From Diogma glabrata (taxonomy: Eukaryota; Arthropoda; Insecta; Diptera; Cylindrotomidae), in contig OY856186.1 in the NCBI GenBank assembly GCA_963693315.1, forward strand, positions 84,383,496 to 84,447,495: 64,000 nucleotides of DNA, given 5' to 3'. The notes under the pieces are model-generated. The model made no database searches. It was not told the origin of the DNA and worked only from the letters and a program-made list of their open reading frames with translations. Of this stretch, positions 9,499 through 20,628 are shown piece after piece. Position numbers and translations under genes: made by a program. Positions within the stretch are counted from its first letter, which is position 1. The number at the start of each line of letters is the position of its first letter.

Positions 9499-11507
9499 TC
9501 TTTCGAATGATACTGACCATCCGGAGTTACAAAAGCTGTTTTTTCTCGTGACTCTTTGTTTACCGGAACCTGGTAGTATCCACTAGCCAAATCTAAACTA
9601 GTAAAATATATGTTATCCCTAAGTCTATCTAATTGATCGTCTATCAACGGTAGAGGGAAATGATCTTTAATAGTTTTCTTATTTAACGCTCTATAGTCGA
9701 TGCACATTCTTATATCACCCGTTTTCTTTTTCACTAAAGTAATTGGGCTTGCATACGGTGAACAAGAGTCTTCTACAATATTTGCGTCCTTTAAATCTTT
9801 TATGTATCCCTTGACGTAATTTCTCTCTGATTGTGATAACCTATAAGGTCTATAGTAAACTGGAGTATCGTCACTAACTCTAATTTTCATTTCAATTTTG
9901 TCTGTTTTACCTATTTCTGTAATATCCCTAGCAATTAAATCATCATAATCGTGCAATAGTTTAGTTAATTCAAATAAATTATTACCTGTTAATTCAGTTA
10001 TTATTCCTTCAATTAGCTCATCTTTTGATCTTGTATCTGATGAGATATTAAATGTATAATTATCTTCGTTACAAGCAATCCTTGTTGAATTGCAAGCTTC
10101 CGCCCTGGTTAACTTGTCACATTTATTGAATATTAGATCGTTGCCTGTTAGATTAATTACTGGCACCATTGTCTCGCCATCGCTGTTGGTTTTGAGAATA
10201 CATCTAGGTATCAATTCACCCATTTTCCTAATTCCTCCTTCTATATATAGCTCCTTATCTTTTTCACTAGATACACTTATATGCCTAATGTAATTCGTTG
10301 GAATTATTGTGTTTTCATTGACTATGAGTTTTGTTTTGGAATTAACTTCTGGTTGCATGACATCATCTGCGTATGAAATTTCTAGTCCCGACGCATCACT
10401 TATAATTCTTACTTTATCATTTTCGGTAAATTGATGCCCAACGATGATTGGAATTTGTTGAACGTCATCTTCTACCACTTGTAACTCGACTTCGACTTCT
10501 ACACCCGAGATGTTTAAACAATTTTTGCCGCTACCTATTGGCTTTACTCTGCCTGAACCATATCCTACAACAGAGGGCATTTCTTTCTCATTAAAATTAA
10601 TCCCTGTTGCAATTGCGTCTGATTTACAAATTAGAGTTACGCTGGATCCCATATCGACATAACCTTTTATCGATTTACAATTGATGACACAGTCTTTTAT
10701 AAATTTTGAGTGTGAATCTCTGCTAATGTGATTTACGTTAGTTTTAAATTCTCTTACTGGTTGTTTGTTGTCCCGATATTTTTCTTTGCAAAATTTGGCA
10801 AAGTGTCCTTCCTGCTGACATATAAAACACCTAACTTTTGACTTGAGTTTTGGCTCCACTTTACACACAAAAGAACTATGCCCTGACTGATGACATTTTC
10901 CACACACTTCTTTTGTAAATTTCTTTTCATATTTTATTTCTGTTCTCCTGTCAATATATTCACTTCCCTTTTTTAAATCACTTAGGAGGTCGCTACTTCT
11001 ATTGTACTTTGATAATGGTCCTAAAAAATCTCTATACCTGTCATTTTTCAGGCCATTCACAATCCATTCTATTTTTTCTGATTCTTCCATTTCTGCTTCG
11101 TTACATAACGCCAATTTTTCGAAGAAATATTCGACAATATTTTGATTGACAGCTCTGATGTAATTTTGAGCTTTCAACTTTTTTTGTACTAAAGAGTTAT
11201 CTGTTGGAAAGGTTTCTATCAACAGAACTTTCCATTCATCCCATGTGTAATTTCTTCTATCCAAGGAGTCTCTCCACCTCCTTGCCACTCCTGACATCGT
11301 TGCTAACGCGTAGTGTACAATTGTTGCATCATCCCAATTGTATAATACACCATAATCTTCTAAACTTTCAATCCATCGTTGTATACTTGTATTTTTGACT
11401 GTATCAAATTTAAGAAGATTATCTGTCATATTAGCAAAATTGTATATCCTGTCGTATTTCATCTCTACAGAATCGTCTTCAGCTTTCTTCAAATTATTCG
11501 TACTCAT
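9450..11507 (-). CDS. gag-pol: Ty3 gag, protease and start of RT
   Basis: This 685-codon frame begins at a true ATG (11505-11507). Residues 1-195 resemble the Retrotrans_gag family (WIESLEDYG, GVARRWRDSL, TWDEWKVLL). Two CCHC zinc knuckles follow at about 202-240 (CGKCHQSGH...C and CFICQQEGHFAKFC), for RNA binding in the capsid. An aspartic-protease-like segment near residue 285 reads DMGSSVTLI, where the family has D-S/T-G. The RT start (YRPYRLSQSER, MCIDYRALNKK, FTSLDLASGYYQV) occupies the last 100 residues. After about residue 660 the frame leaves the RT sequence because of a frameshift near 9515. Gag and pol seem to share one frame in this element. Confidence 0.88.
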   Translation of the reverse strand: MSTNNLKKAEDDSVEMKYDRIYNFANMTDNLLKFDTVKNTSIQRWIESLEDYGVLYNWDDATIVHYALATMSGVARRWRDSLDRRNYTWDEWKVLLIETFPTDNSLVQKKLKAQNYIRAVNQNIVEYFFEKLALCNEAEMEESEKIEWIVNGLKNDRYRDFLGPLSKYNRSSDLLSDLKKGSEYIDRRTEIKYEKKFTKEVCGKCHQSGHSSFVCKVEPKLKSKVRCFICQQEGHFAKFCKEKYRDNKQPVREFKTNVNHISRDSHSKFIKDCVINCKSIKGYVDMGSSVTLICKSDAIATGINFNEKEMPSVVGYGSGRVKPIGSGKNCLNISGVEVEVELQVVEDDVQQIPIIVGHQFTENDKVRIISDASGLEISYADDVMQPEVNSKTKLIVNENTIIPTNYIRHISVSSEKDKELYIEGGIRKMGELIPRCILKTNSDGETMVPVINLTGNDLIFNKCDKLTRAEACNSTRIACNEDNYTFNISSDTRSKDELIEGIITELTGNNLFELTKLLHDYDDLIARDITEIGKTDKIEMKIRVSDDTPVYYRPYRLSQSERNYVKGYIKDLKDANIVEDSCSPYASPITLVKKKTGDIRMCIDYRALNKKTIKDHFPLPLIDDQLDRLRDNIYFTSLDLASGYYQVPVNKESREKTAFVTPDGQYHSKECHLAFVIVQPYSNGL

Positions 11508-11739
11508 ACTTAATTATCTGCTTAGTATAATCACCTGTTAATCCGCTACAACGAAATTAACCTCACTAATTTTCGTTCTAGACAGCAACACCACTTGAAT
11601 ACGTAAACCTCATGTTCAATATTTTCTGAAATTTTGATATCGAGTTATTTCTCCAAAAATAATTCGACTACGTATTATTCGAATACTTCGACTCTTTTTC
11701 CAGCTTTCGACGATTAATTATATTTTTTGATTAAATATA

Positions 11740-11772
11740 TAAATTTGGATTTTTAGATCCCACTTCTGATAT
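11740..11772 (-). other. Candidate primer-binding region of the Ty3 element
   Basis: On the element strand, the bases directly after the 5' LTR read ATATCAGAAGTGGGATC. This is where reverse transcription would be primed by a tRNA 3' end. A TGG is present a few bases in, but I cannot match it to a specific tRNA without a search. Confidence 0.35.
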
Positions 11773-11923
11773 TGTTGATATACTTTATTTAATGACATTT
11801 ATACACTGCACATTTTTATTACAAACTCTGTTTTTCTACACTGCTATATATTTTGTGTACTAATGCGACATTATTCATAACAGTGGCCGACATACAAACT
11901 AAAATTATAAAATTATTACAACA
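11773..11923 (-). repeat. 5' LTR of the Ty3-type element
   Basis: This is the second 151-bp LTR copy, in direct orientation with 6954-7104. Because the coding frames are on the minus strand, this is the promoter-bearing 5' LTR. It is followed outward by ATAT, matching the four bases preceding 6954. Confidence 0.9.
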
Positions 11924-11970
11924 ATATTTTTCAAGATTTTATTAAGAGTTTAGCAATGGATCTAACCATT

Positions 11971-12264
11971 ATGTAGTTTAGAATTCTAAGACACTAGAAA
12001 TGAATGTATTCAATTGAATAGAATGAAAAATTGCTTTGAAAAGTGAAAGATCCGTAACAAAAGTTTTATCTCAATTCCGATCGGTTCGAGGAATCGAACC
12101 GGCGTCCCATATAAACTTTGATCAGAGGGACGCCGGTTCGATTCCCCGAACCGACCGGAATTGAGATAAAACTTTTGTTACGGATTTTTCACTTTTCAAA
12201 GCAATTTTTCATTCTATTCAATTGAATACATTCATTTCTAGTGTCTTAGAATTCTAAACAACAT
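11971..12264. mobile_element. 294-bp near-perfect palindrome with tRNA-like core
   Basis: Two 138-bp arms (11971-12108 and 12127-12264) are inverted copies with about four substitutions and no indels, separated by an 18-base loop. The innermost part of each arm reads GGACGCCGGTTCGATTCC or its complement. GGTTCGATTCC matches the pol III B box, and CGGTTCG/CGAACCG flank a 6-base centre, making a small hairpin within each arm. No reading frame is present. It begins about 50 bp from the Ty3 LTR. It could be a foldback transposon or two head-to-head tRNA-derived fragments. Confidence 0.75.
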
Positions 12265-13810
12265 TTTTCATGATTTGTTATTGCATTAATCTCTAATTCG
12301 AGTGGATAAGATAATAAATATTCATTTGATATTCGGATACCGGTAGGTCAAATATTTTTTCTCTTTAACTGTATTTTTTGAGATATCGTATTATGTATCA
12401 ATTTTTCTTGATTGATTTAAGAATTAATATCAGATTAGTCAGCAATGTTTAAACCCAGTTTTGATTTGCATTTTATTCATTACTTTTAATGCAGATGATT
12501 TCCAAAAGTAATTAAAAAAAATCCCAATATGAATATTAAAAACCAATTAAAACATTACGAGTACACCTATCATCATAAACACAGAATATGGAATAATAAA
12601 ATGGAAACGATAAAAATTAATGATTCTGTAAAGCATAATTTAACTTTTTTCGACGCTTTGATGGGGTTGTTTTCCTATTAAAATTGTTGATCTAAATTAT
12701 TTTTGTTTTGGGAAATTATAACATAAAAAACCACAAAAATAAAGCAATTGCTTCAAGGGTTGATATATGTTTATTACTTGTAATTTAACACAGACATTTT
12801 ATGTTTCTGGATTATTTTTTTCAACATAAAATTAGAAATAAATTAAATGTAACATAAACAGAGATAAGGCAACCAAAAAAACAAATTTAATTTTAGTGAG
12901 CGGTAAAGAAAATTGTTTAATAGAACATTAGAGGTTATGAATTTATTTACTTTGTGTTATGATATTTTAAATTCCTTCTGTGTTTTCATCTAAAGGATCT
13001 TTTACGACGCTATAATTGAGCTACGCAAATAAATCTGTACTTGCAATTGTCTAAGCTTAGCAATTCTCAATTCTTAATTCTCCAACTGAAATAAGCTTTC
13101 TATACCTGCAGATTTGATACAGTTAATTGTAATAAGTTTCAACTAAACGATTTTTAACAAAGAATGCTTTTTTATTAAGAATTTCTCTTTTTATGTATTC
13201 ACTTTGAACCAACACCAAAGCTCACTTTTAATTTTTGATTTGCAATTGCCTGCAATGCTTCAATGCTTTTGTATCGCAAAAGTACATCAACAATAATATC
13301 TGAAAGAAACCCATCAGGTATATAGTAGGTGAAGAAAGCGTATTGAATCTTGATAAAAATGGAAGATTTTCAGAAAGTAGAAAGTTGATAGGAGTGTGTT
13401 TTTCTCACAAACAAGTATTTATCCAGAATTTAGTAATTTCTAATCCTTACATAAAAAATGAAAATTGGTATATAAGATTTTTGTAATGTTTTCAACAATT
13501 GCGAATGTTTTAGACCAATTTTTACAATGAATTTCTATGATTTTTTTAAACAGGATTTTCGATTTCTGATGCAGTTATTTGACCGTATTGGCCATAATAA
13601 CTTTTGACTTGCCATGTATAAGAGCTTGAATACATATCACAGTGGCCCGTAATAATTTTTAGAAGATTTTAAAAATCTTCGAATAAATTGTTTTGTGATT
13701 GCAAATTAATGTCATCTCTGCAATGAAAAAAAAAGTCAGACAAGTGCGAATAAAATTCACTCGGCAAGGGTTCCGTGAATGTAAAAGAACACCATATCAA
13801 AAATGGGCTA
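12265..13810. other. AT-rich stretch without recognised genes
   Basis: No frame with a recognisable domain and no clear repeat copy was found here. ACATTTTTCATGATTTGTTA just right of the palindrome (12260-12280) loosely resembles the sequence right of the Ty3 LTR (11924-11945). Confidence 0.4.
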
Positions 13811-14335
13811 ACGCCGGGGGTCATTTCATTTGATGATTACCCCCTATTTTATAATTCGTAATGCGCCTGTCCTTGATGAGATCGAAACCATTTGTTCTGC
13901 TTTTTTTCGATTCGGTCGATTTTTCATTCGGCAAGCTCCGTAAAATTGATTTTCGCGATCTTGTAAATTTGCGACCACAATTTTTTTTAAACTATGGGTG
14001 GTGGAAATTTGTTTTAGAACACGTCTATGTGAAATGTGTATGGTATTGTCTAATTCGACGACTGGCATTTTGGTATACTTGAATTGTCGGACTAGAAAAT
14101 AGCATACAAATTTTTACCGGACAAGGTTACCCTCGTGTTCTACAATAAATTTTCTAACCCCCATAGTCAAAAAAAATAATTTACAAGAGCCTGGACAATC
14201 GGTATTTTTCAGAGCTTTACAAACGATAAAGCGGCTGAATCGAGGAAAATGGCAGAACAAAAGTTTTCAGACTTATCAATGACAGACTTCTTACAAAGTA
14301 TAGAATATGTGGGAATCATCAAATGAAATCGGCGT
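13811..14335. mobile_element. MITE-like element with ~30-bp inverted ends
   Basis: The left end ACGCC...TCATTTCATTTGATGATTAC (13811-13840) is repeated inverted at the right end (about 14311-14335). The interior contains modules also found at 21440-21541: a TTTTGTTCTG motif, TTCGGCAA(G/A)CTCCG and a GATCTTG segment. That makes a second, partial copy likely. The overlapping short frames at 13844-14082 on both strands are shadows of the repeat. Confidence 0.55.
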
Positions 14336-15870
14336 GGGCCCAGGGACTATGATACCCATTAAAACTTAAAAAACCTAGTTTATATTATCATTTAGGTTTT
14401 TTTGCTTTTCAACACGATCTAACCTTGTGCCACATGGGTTCTGAACGGGAATACATTTATTGTTTGTACAAAACAGTTCAAATATAGTTTTTCTATGAGT
14501 GAATTAGTGTGTATAGAGAATGCCTGAAATGTGATATTGTTCTGTATGACCTTCCAAACATGGCTAAAAATATCTTAAAGAAGAACAAATAAAACGTTTA
14601 AACGCTGTAGTATGCTCTATACAATATTTGCCGCTCGCTATCGCTCCTATGGAATAATAGACATTCACTTGGGCCACGCGTGTGGTACCAGCTACCTTAC
14701 TAAGGTGGTTTTAGGAAGGAAAACTCTGCCCTTACAACTTAGAGTACGTCTTCTTTGTTCTTAGTAATATGTATGATGCTACTGGGAATGTCCTATATGG
14801 TTTACTCTAATTTTTTGGTATTCATTTCCTTAGTCAAGACAAATGCCGATATATACCCTACCATCTCGGGTTTTGATAGTGGAGTCAAAAACAAAACCTC
14901 TCAAATTTTACCACCTGCCAATATCTCAGCTTCAGTTGCCAACCCCATGTACTACTGGTCTTACCAAATCCATACCTTAGGATATTGATAAAGGTTTTTT
15001 GGATCTGAGATCGATCTGTTCCAACAAAAGTTTTGAACGTTTTCTCCTTTTCTAGCCAAAATTAAAATCAAACGTTTCTTAATCTTGGGTAGGACTCGCT
15101 AGAGTCAGTTGACTGTTTGGTCGTCATCGTAGTATGTCACAAAGTACCTCTATTTTAAATGCATACATCAAACCTGATTTTGTATTATCTAGTTTTTGAT
15201 ATTAGGTTCATCAGAGTTTCTTCAATCTTACTAAAACCCTCTGCACTTAGCATAGTCCTCGGATGTTCGTTTTTAAAATTTAGTTTTTTCTATATCTACG
15301 TAGCTGGTGTCCAGTTTTAAGCGACTTGGCTCAGTATTGTGGACGATTATGGTTGTTCTAGCTTTCTTAAGCTCAAATTCTTGTGGTACTGTTGATAATG
15401 GAGCCAACTCCTGATTTTCAGCATCAGAGGAAGGATCATTTCCCGTCCACTTGAGAAATTTCGTCCTTAAATTCACTAGGCTACAGCCTACAACCAACAG
15501 CGATGATGTTCATATACCATTTCTTAGCTGCTTAACTAAATTCTCACTTGAGTGGGCCATCCAACCCCTTGCTCTTTTATTTTAATATATTAAAACTTAA
15601 TATCTTTAATATGAAAAGACTAAACACGCTTGCAGATGTTGATGTTGATTATGTGCTTAGGCTAAATTTGATTTCTTTTGCTTTTGATTTTTAGGAATCC
15701 GCTCAATTATCTGCAGCCACCTATCCCAATGGTTTTCTCATTTCCTGTTCAAGTGTTTCTTCAATTTGTTTTTGGCTATATATATTTTTTTTGGCTCCTA
15801 ATGTTTTTGTGTTGCACCTTATTTAAGTTTTATTTTGTTTATGTTTGTTTTAAATTGATTTTATATTGTC
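14336..15870. other. Moderately AT-rich stretch with unrecognised short frames
   Basis: Short frames exist at 14755-14988 (plus, 77 codons) and 15273-15497 (minus, 74 codons). Base composition here is less AT-rich than the surroundings, and several minus-strand stretches between stops read like decayed coding sequence, but I recognise no domain. It may be an old transposon or pseudogene. Confidence 0.35.
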
Positions 15871-15945
15871 TGACCTAGTTAGTTTAGTCACTAGAGCCTG
15901 ACAGTCCACCTCGCGGTTTGGGTTCGAGCCCAGCTCCCATTTCAT
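15871..15945 (+). repeat. tRNA-like fragment with B box (possible SINE head)
   Basis: GGTTCGAGCCC at 15921-15931 matches the pol III B box and forms a short T-arm-like stem. A-box-like TAGTTTAGTCACTAG lies about 40 bp upstream. There is no complementary acceptor stem, so it is not a plausible functional tRNA. It may be the head of a tRNA-derived SINE. Confidence 0.35.
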
Positions 15946-16678
15946 TTCTTAAATTTTTTTATGGTCCTCAGGACAAATGTAGTCATCCGGATTTCCTCCT
16001 TTCGTCCTGTCATGTTATGGTCATCCAATATCTTTACAAAAGTACCGTTAATTTCTTCCTCTTAGATGGTAATATGCTATCCACAATTTTGGAAAATGTA
16101 TCTATACATGTTTTCAAAGACTTTTCATTCCACCACTTTACAATTTTATTAAATTCTTAAGTACGTTTGTTATTCAAAACCCTTATGTTTTATTAGTTTA
16201 ACACAATTTCTCGTGTTTCTTTTGTTTTGCATCCCACAATAATGCAAAACAAAAAATGCAACAATAGTAGATTTTTATACAAGTGGTGAAAACGTATCTT
16301 TTTGCGTGACTGGACGGTTTGTCCACGAGACGCGATAGCGTCGAGTGGAATAAGTTCAGTAAGGCAAAAACGTTTTTACCACGCGTAGAAAACGCTATTT
16401 TTTCTACGCTTGTAAATATAAATGATAATATTTACAAATTCATCTACTAAAAACTTACAAAACGACATAGCTAAATGTGACAGTGTAAAAACAATAAAAA
16501 TATTGTATTTATATATAGCATTTTTACCAGTGTAAAATAATGTTATTATTGTGTTCGCTTACAGATGGAAGACAGTTTGAATAATGAAAATAGTTCGAAA
16601 ATTTAAATTTATTTCGAATACTAGTTCGAAAATATAAATTTAATTTTACACTTAAACGTCAAAAAATTATCTGTTTTT

Positions 16679-17059
16679 TTGCATTCTCAGATATATCTGT
16701 TCCGTGTTTTTTTCCATTTTCGGATATATCTCAGATCAGGACTTAATATGAATGAACTCCACTTCAAACCCAAAATAGTCGCCAAAATTTTAAAGGGGTT
16801 AAACATCAACAAAGCCTCAGGAATGGACAATATTCCACTCATCATTTTAAAAACCTTTTCTAAAGAACTTGTACCTACTTTGACTAAAATATTCTACCAA
16901 TCCTACAAATCTGGTATATTTCCCTCGGGCTGGAAGTTGGCCAATGTCCAGCCCGTCCCCAAAATGGGACTAAAATCCGATATCTCAAATTATAGGCCAA
17001 TAGCTTTGCTATCGGTCCTATCCAAAGTCTACGAGCATTATATTAATACAAACATTTAA
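16679..17059 (+). pseudogene. LINE RT N-terminal fragment
   Basis: From about codon 20 this frame shows the start of a non-LTR reverse transcriptase: INKASGMDNIPLIILK, FPSGWKLANVQPVPKMG and SNYRPIALLSVLSKVYE (motifs 1-2 of LINE RTs). It ends at a stop after INTNI. The following motif (DSQYGFRNKRSTIDLL, about 17085-17135) lies in another frame. The first ~20 codons are flanking sequence. Confidence 0.8.
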
Positions 17060-18430
17060 AAATTTCTGAAAGTAAATCATTTAATAGCCGACAGCCAATA
17101 CGGTTTTCGAAACAAAAGATCAACCATCGATCTATTAAACTATGTAGCGCATTGTGTTGGAATAGCATACTTGATAAAGGTGGTGAAACATACGTTATCG
17201 CTTTAGACATCTCCAAGGCATTCGATCGAGTCTGGCATGCCAACTTGATCCACAAGCTCGTTGCGTATGGTTTTCATCCCAATATTTTGAAGCTGATTCA
17301 AAATTTTCTATCCAACCGATACATTTCGGTTTCCTTAGACGGATTTTCTTGTGAGTCTAAACTAATTAACGCTGGTGTACCTCAAGGCTCAGTATTGTCC
17401 CCAACCCTATTTTTGATTTATATCAACGAATTGTTGAAAATCACCCGCAACCCAATAAATAGTTTTGCAGATGATAGTACTCTGCACAAGTCGTTCGAGC
17501 CACTTCCTTCAAAAGGTAAAATGTACGAACGAATTAATCCCACCCGGAGAGACGCTGCCATAAACGTGATTAAAGACCTAAAAGAAGTCGCCGACTGGGG
17601 TGACCAAAACCTGGTCAGTTTCAACTCTACCAAAACACAGCTGTTGATTGTTTCCAGATCAAAGACTGAGTTCCCCAAAGATATTTTATTCAGTATGTGT
17701 GATAAACAAATAGGTGAATGTAAAAGAATTCGTTTATTGGTTGTCACAGTTTCAAATGACCTACTCTGGAACGATCATGTAATGGCGATGGCAAAAAGTG
17801 CGTCTAAAAAACTCGGCCTCCTAAATAGATGCAAAAAATGTTTCACTCCATACCAATTGCTCCATGTTTATAAATCCTATATTCGTCCCTGTATGGAGTA
17901 CTGCTGTCAAGTTTGGGGTGCTGCTTCTGTTTCCATCTTGGCCCTCTTGGACTATGTTCAAAAGCGGGCTATACGAATTGTGGGTGATCGAACTTTTACA
18001 TCAAAAGTTGATTCCCTACAACATCGTCGCACTGTTGCTGACCTCGTTGTTTTTTACAAATATTGTCATCAACAGTGCTCAGATGATATCAGCAGCATCA
18101 TGCCTCAAACTTATTCTTACCCCCGTTCCACTCGACAATCGGCTACCGCAACCAGTCAAACGATTGAGATCCCACGCTGTCATACTGGCTGATCGCAGAA
18201 AGACTTCTTTGTCCGAACTGCATACAAATGGAATAGTTTGACGGAATCCTTAGTCTCAGGTGACTTCAACCCGCAAAGGTTTAAAAAAAGCGTTCATCAT
18301 GACCTTAGAACGCCAGTTGTTGTGGGACCTAGGTTTAGACCTAGGTCTTTAAAGGTATTTATGTGTTGCTGTGACACATATTGTAGACCCTATAACACAA
18401 CACATTTTATTAAAAAAAAAATATATATTC
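16730..18430 (+). mobile_element. 5'-truncated LINE fragment (LINE family Y), decayed
   Basis: The 3' part of a non-LTR retrotransposon runs from the start of the RT domain to a short A-rich tail (about 18412-18420). The 5' boundary is approximate. The pre-RT part of the element is missing, consistent with truncated reverse transcription. A second, shorter copy of the same family, the last ~300 bp only, is at 52773-53076. The two can be aligned base by base over the 3' end, including CACATATTGTA and AACACAACACATTTTATT just before the A tail. No target duplication was recognised. Confidence 0.82.
17152..18192 (+). pseudogene. LINE RT palm, thumb and C-terminus
   Basis: The frame contains IALDISKAFDRVWH (motif A, catalytic D), AGVPQGSVLSPTLF (motif B) and NSFADDSTLH with the catalytic ADD pair, then SYIRPCMEYCCQVWG typical of the LINE thumb/connection region. 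A frameshift near 17155 separates it from the upstream QYGFRNKRST motif. It stops at TGA 18190-18192, where the copy at 52773-53076 has AGA, so the stop is a nonsense mutation. The coding sense continues in frame to about 18345 (RTAYKWNSL, HHDLRTPVVVGPR). The clade was not determined. Confidence 0.85.
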
Positions 18431-18439
18431 TTTAAAAAA

Positions 18440-19015
18440 TTTTACAGATATTACAGATATTTTTTTACCGACTCGATGTCATCGTTTAAAGTATAAATTT
18501 AAAAAATTGTAGGTAAAGTTTCGATTAAAAACGAATATAAATAAATTTTTTAATAAAATTTAAATTTATTTAATAAAATTTTTTTAATTTTATTTTTGGC
18601 GGAAAGAACTCAGAGAATATATTTTATATCTGACATTTAATTATCGGAGAAAAAAATTATACGATATATCTGATACAAATTTTATTTTATTGCTCCGATT
18701 AGTTTAATTAATTAATTACACACAATTGATATAATGATTAGTTTCGATTCGATTCAATCAAAATAATCAAAATATTCAATCCCTTAAAAATACTGCGATA
18801 TTGACACAGCAACCGAAACAACAACAGAAACAGTAAATCAAATTCAATCTCAAATATTCAATTCTTTAAATAACCACTACCTGTGGGCGACCACCGAAAC
18901 TTATTTACTTTCAGTCACTAGTTAGAAAAACATTTTCAGTCACTAGTTAAAAAAAGTTTCCCTTTCACATAGGTTTTACTATATATTACAATAACATTTT
19001 CGTAGGTTGAATTAG
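18440..19015. other. AT-rich stretch without genes
   Basis: No coding frame or recognisable element. A short duplicated phrase, TTTCAGTCACTAGTTA, occurs twice near 18910-18950. Confidence 0.4.
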
Positions 19016-20628
19016 AAAATATGGAGGGGCTGAAATCTCACAGCGCTGAGATATCAAGACTTCGGTCTGGGTTAAGGATTTTGATATAGTTTTCGGCAAA
19101 AAACTTTGATAAAGACATGGTTTTTAGTTTTGGGCAGCGATGTATATCAAACATAACTTTTTGTTAAAGTACATATATTTTTTTTTCTCAATTTAGATTT
19201 TTTGTACACAACTAACACGAACATCAATACGTTGTTGGAAAATTATAACAGATCATGAATTAACATAATTTAGTGAAAAGATTGTACAACATGCAAACTA
19301 CTCAAAACATCTCCATTTAGCGTTTCGAGAAAATATTTCAAAATCACAAGTTCATATTTCTTTCAAAATTCCAAAAATATTGTAAAAATTAAATAAAATC
19401 AAAAATTCAAACTTTTTTCAAACAAAACTCTAAAAATATTTCAAAAATTATTACAAAATCAAAAACTAAAACTTTTTTCAAAAACTCTAAACATAATGCA
19501 TAAATTATAACAAAATCAAAAATTGTAACTTTTTCCAAAGTTATAAAAATTATAATATAATCAAAAATTTAAATTATTTGCAAAATTCTAAAAATATTCC
19601 AAAAATTCTTACAAAATCGAAAATTGAAACTTTTTTCAAAATTCTAAAAATATATATAAAATTCAAAAATTCTATTTTTTTTTTCAAAATTCTAAAAATA
19701 TTCCAAAAACTAGAGTAAAATCAAAAATTAAACTTTTTCTAAATTTAAATAATATTCCAAAAATTCTTAAAAATTCAAAAATTTAAACTTTTTCCAAAAT
19801 TCTAAAAATATTGCAAAAATTATAACAATATCAAAAAATTTTAACTTTTGCCAAAATTATGATAAAAATTTTTCAAAATTCTAAAAACATTCCAAAAATT
19901 CTTACAAAATCAAAAATTGAAACTTTTTTCAAAATTTTAAAATTATTTATAAAAGAATTCTATTTTTTTTTTCAAAATTCCAAAAATATTTCAAAAAGTA
20001 TAACAAATTCAAAAATTTCCATGTCCAATTTCATTTTCAATTACATTTACGTCGTAAAAACAGCTACATTTTTTTTCTCCAAAAAATTGGCTAAAAAAAT
20101 AAATGAAATCATTTTCTGACACACTTGACATGATTTTTTGACAAACTTATACTGCCATAATTCTTTATAATAATAATAAAATTTTATGTCATACAAATAT
20201 TATTAATTTTATTTTTTTCCAAAAAATTGGGTAAAAAAATAAATAGAAATGTTTATTTTGACACATTTGACAACATATTTTTGACAAACTTATAATGCCA
20301 TAATTCTCCATAGTAATAATAAAATTTCATTTCAAACAAATAATTAATTTTATTTTTTTTCCAAAAAATTGGGTAAAAAAATAAATAAAAAATCTTTATT
20401 TTGACACACACGACAACATTTTTTTGACAAACTTATAATGCCATAATTCTCAATAATCATAATAAAATTTCATTGAAACAAATAATTAATTTGATCTTTT
20501 TCCAAAAAATTGGGTAAAAATATAGCAGGACCTACTGCGTAGAGAAACGTAGAGAAATGCCAAAAAAAGTGTGGGTAAGAATTTCACTTATGGCTCATGA
20601 ATGTAATACTTCGATTTCAGACCGAAGT
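19016..20628 (+). mobile_element. Family X copy B (head to tail, internally deleted)
   Basis: The copy starts with the family head (ATGGAGGGGCTGAAATCTCA at 19021), which contains GACTTCGGTCTG. It continues through the segment containing TTTTAGTTTTGGGCAGCGAT and enters two minisatellites. The first has about a dozen degenerate units of ~56 bp (CTAAAAATATTCCAAAAATT type, 19370-20010). The second has three units of ~130 bp (TTGACAAACTTATAATGCCA and CCAAAAAATTGGGTAAAAA, 20120-20520). The tail ends with TTTCAGACCGAAGT at 20628, inverted relative to the head motif. Compared with copy E it lacks the tail segment carrying the GGCCGGCC run. No protein is encoded. Confidence 0.8.

Larger units (their letters stand above)
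6954..11923 (-). mobile_element. Ty3-type LTR retrotransposon (4.97 kb, inactive)
   Basis: Two direct copies of a 151-bp LTR bound a gag-protease-RT-RNase H-integrase order read on the minus strand. The LTRs begin TGTTG and end CAACA, giving the usual TG...CA termini, and differ at only two positions. The flanking ATAT on each side is a candidate 4-bp target duplication. Pol is broken by several lesions (near 9515, 9150, 9085 and 9048), and the protease motif is altered. Low LTR divergence argues for a fairly recent insertion. The domain order, with integrase last, supports Ty3/mdg4-type elements; the exact clade was not determined. Confidence 0.9.

Noticed and set aside
13844..14082. Overlapping 74- and 73-codon ORFs on both strands
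   Set aside because: They lie inside the palindromic element 13811-14335 and mirror each other; neither has a known domain.
15871..15945. A tRNA gene
   Set aside because: B box and a weak A box are present, but the acceptor and anticodon stems cannot be formed; better described as a possible SINE head.
19370..20520. CRISPR-like array
   Set aside because: Regular AT-rich repeats exist but there are no conserved repeats with unique spacers; units are contiguous degenerate minisatellites in a eukaryotic setting.
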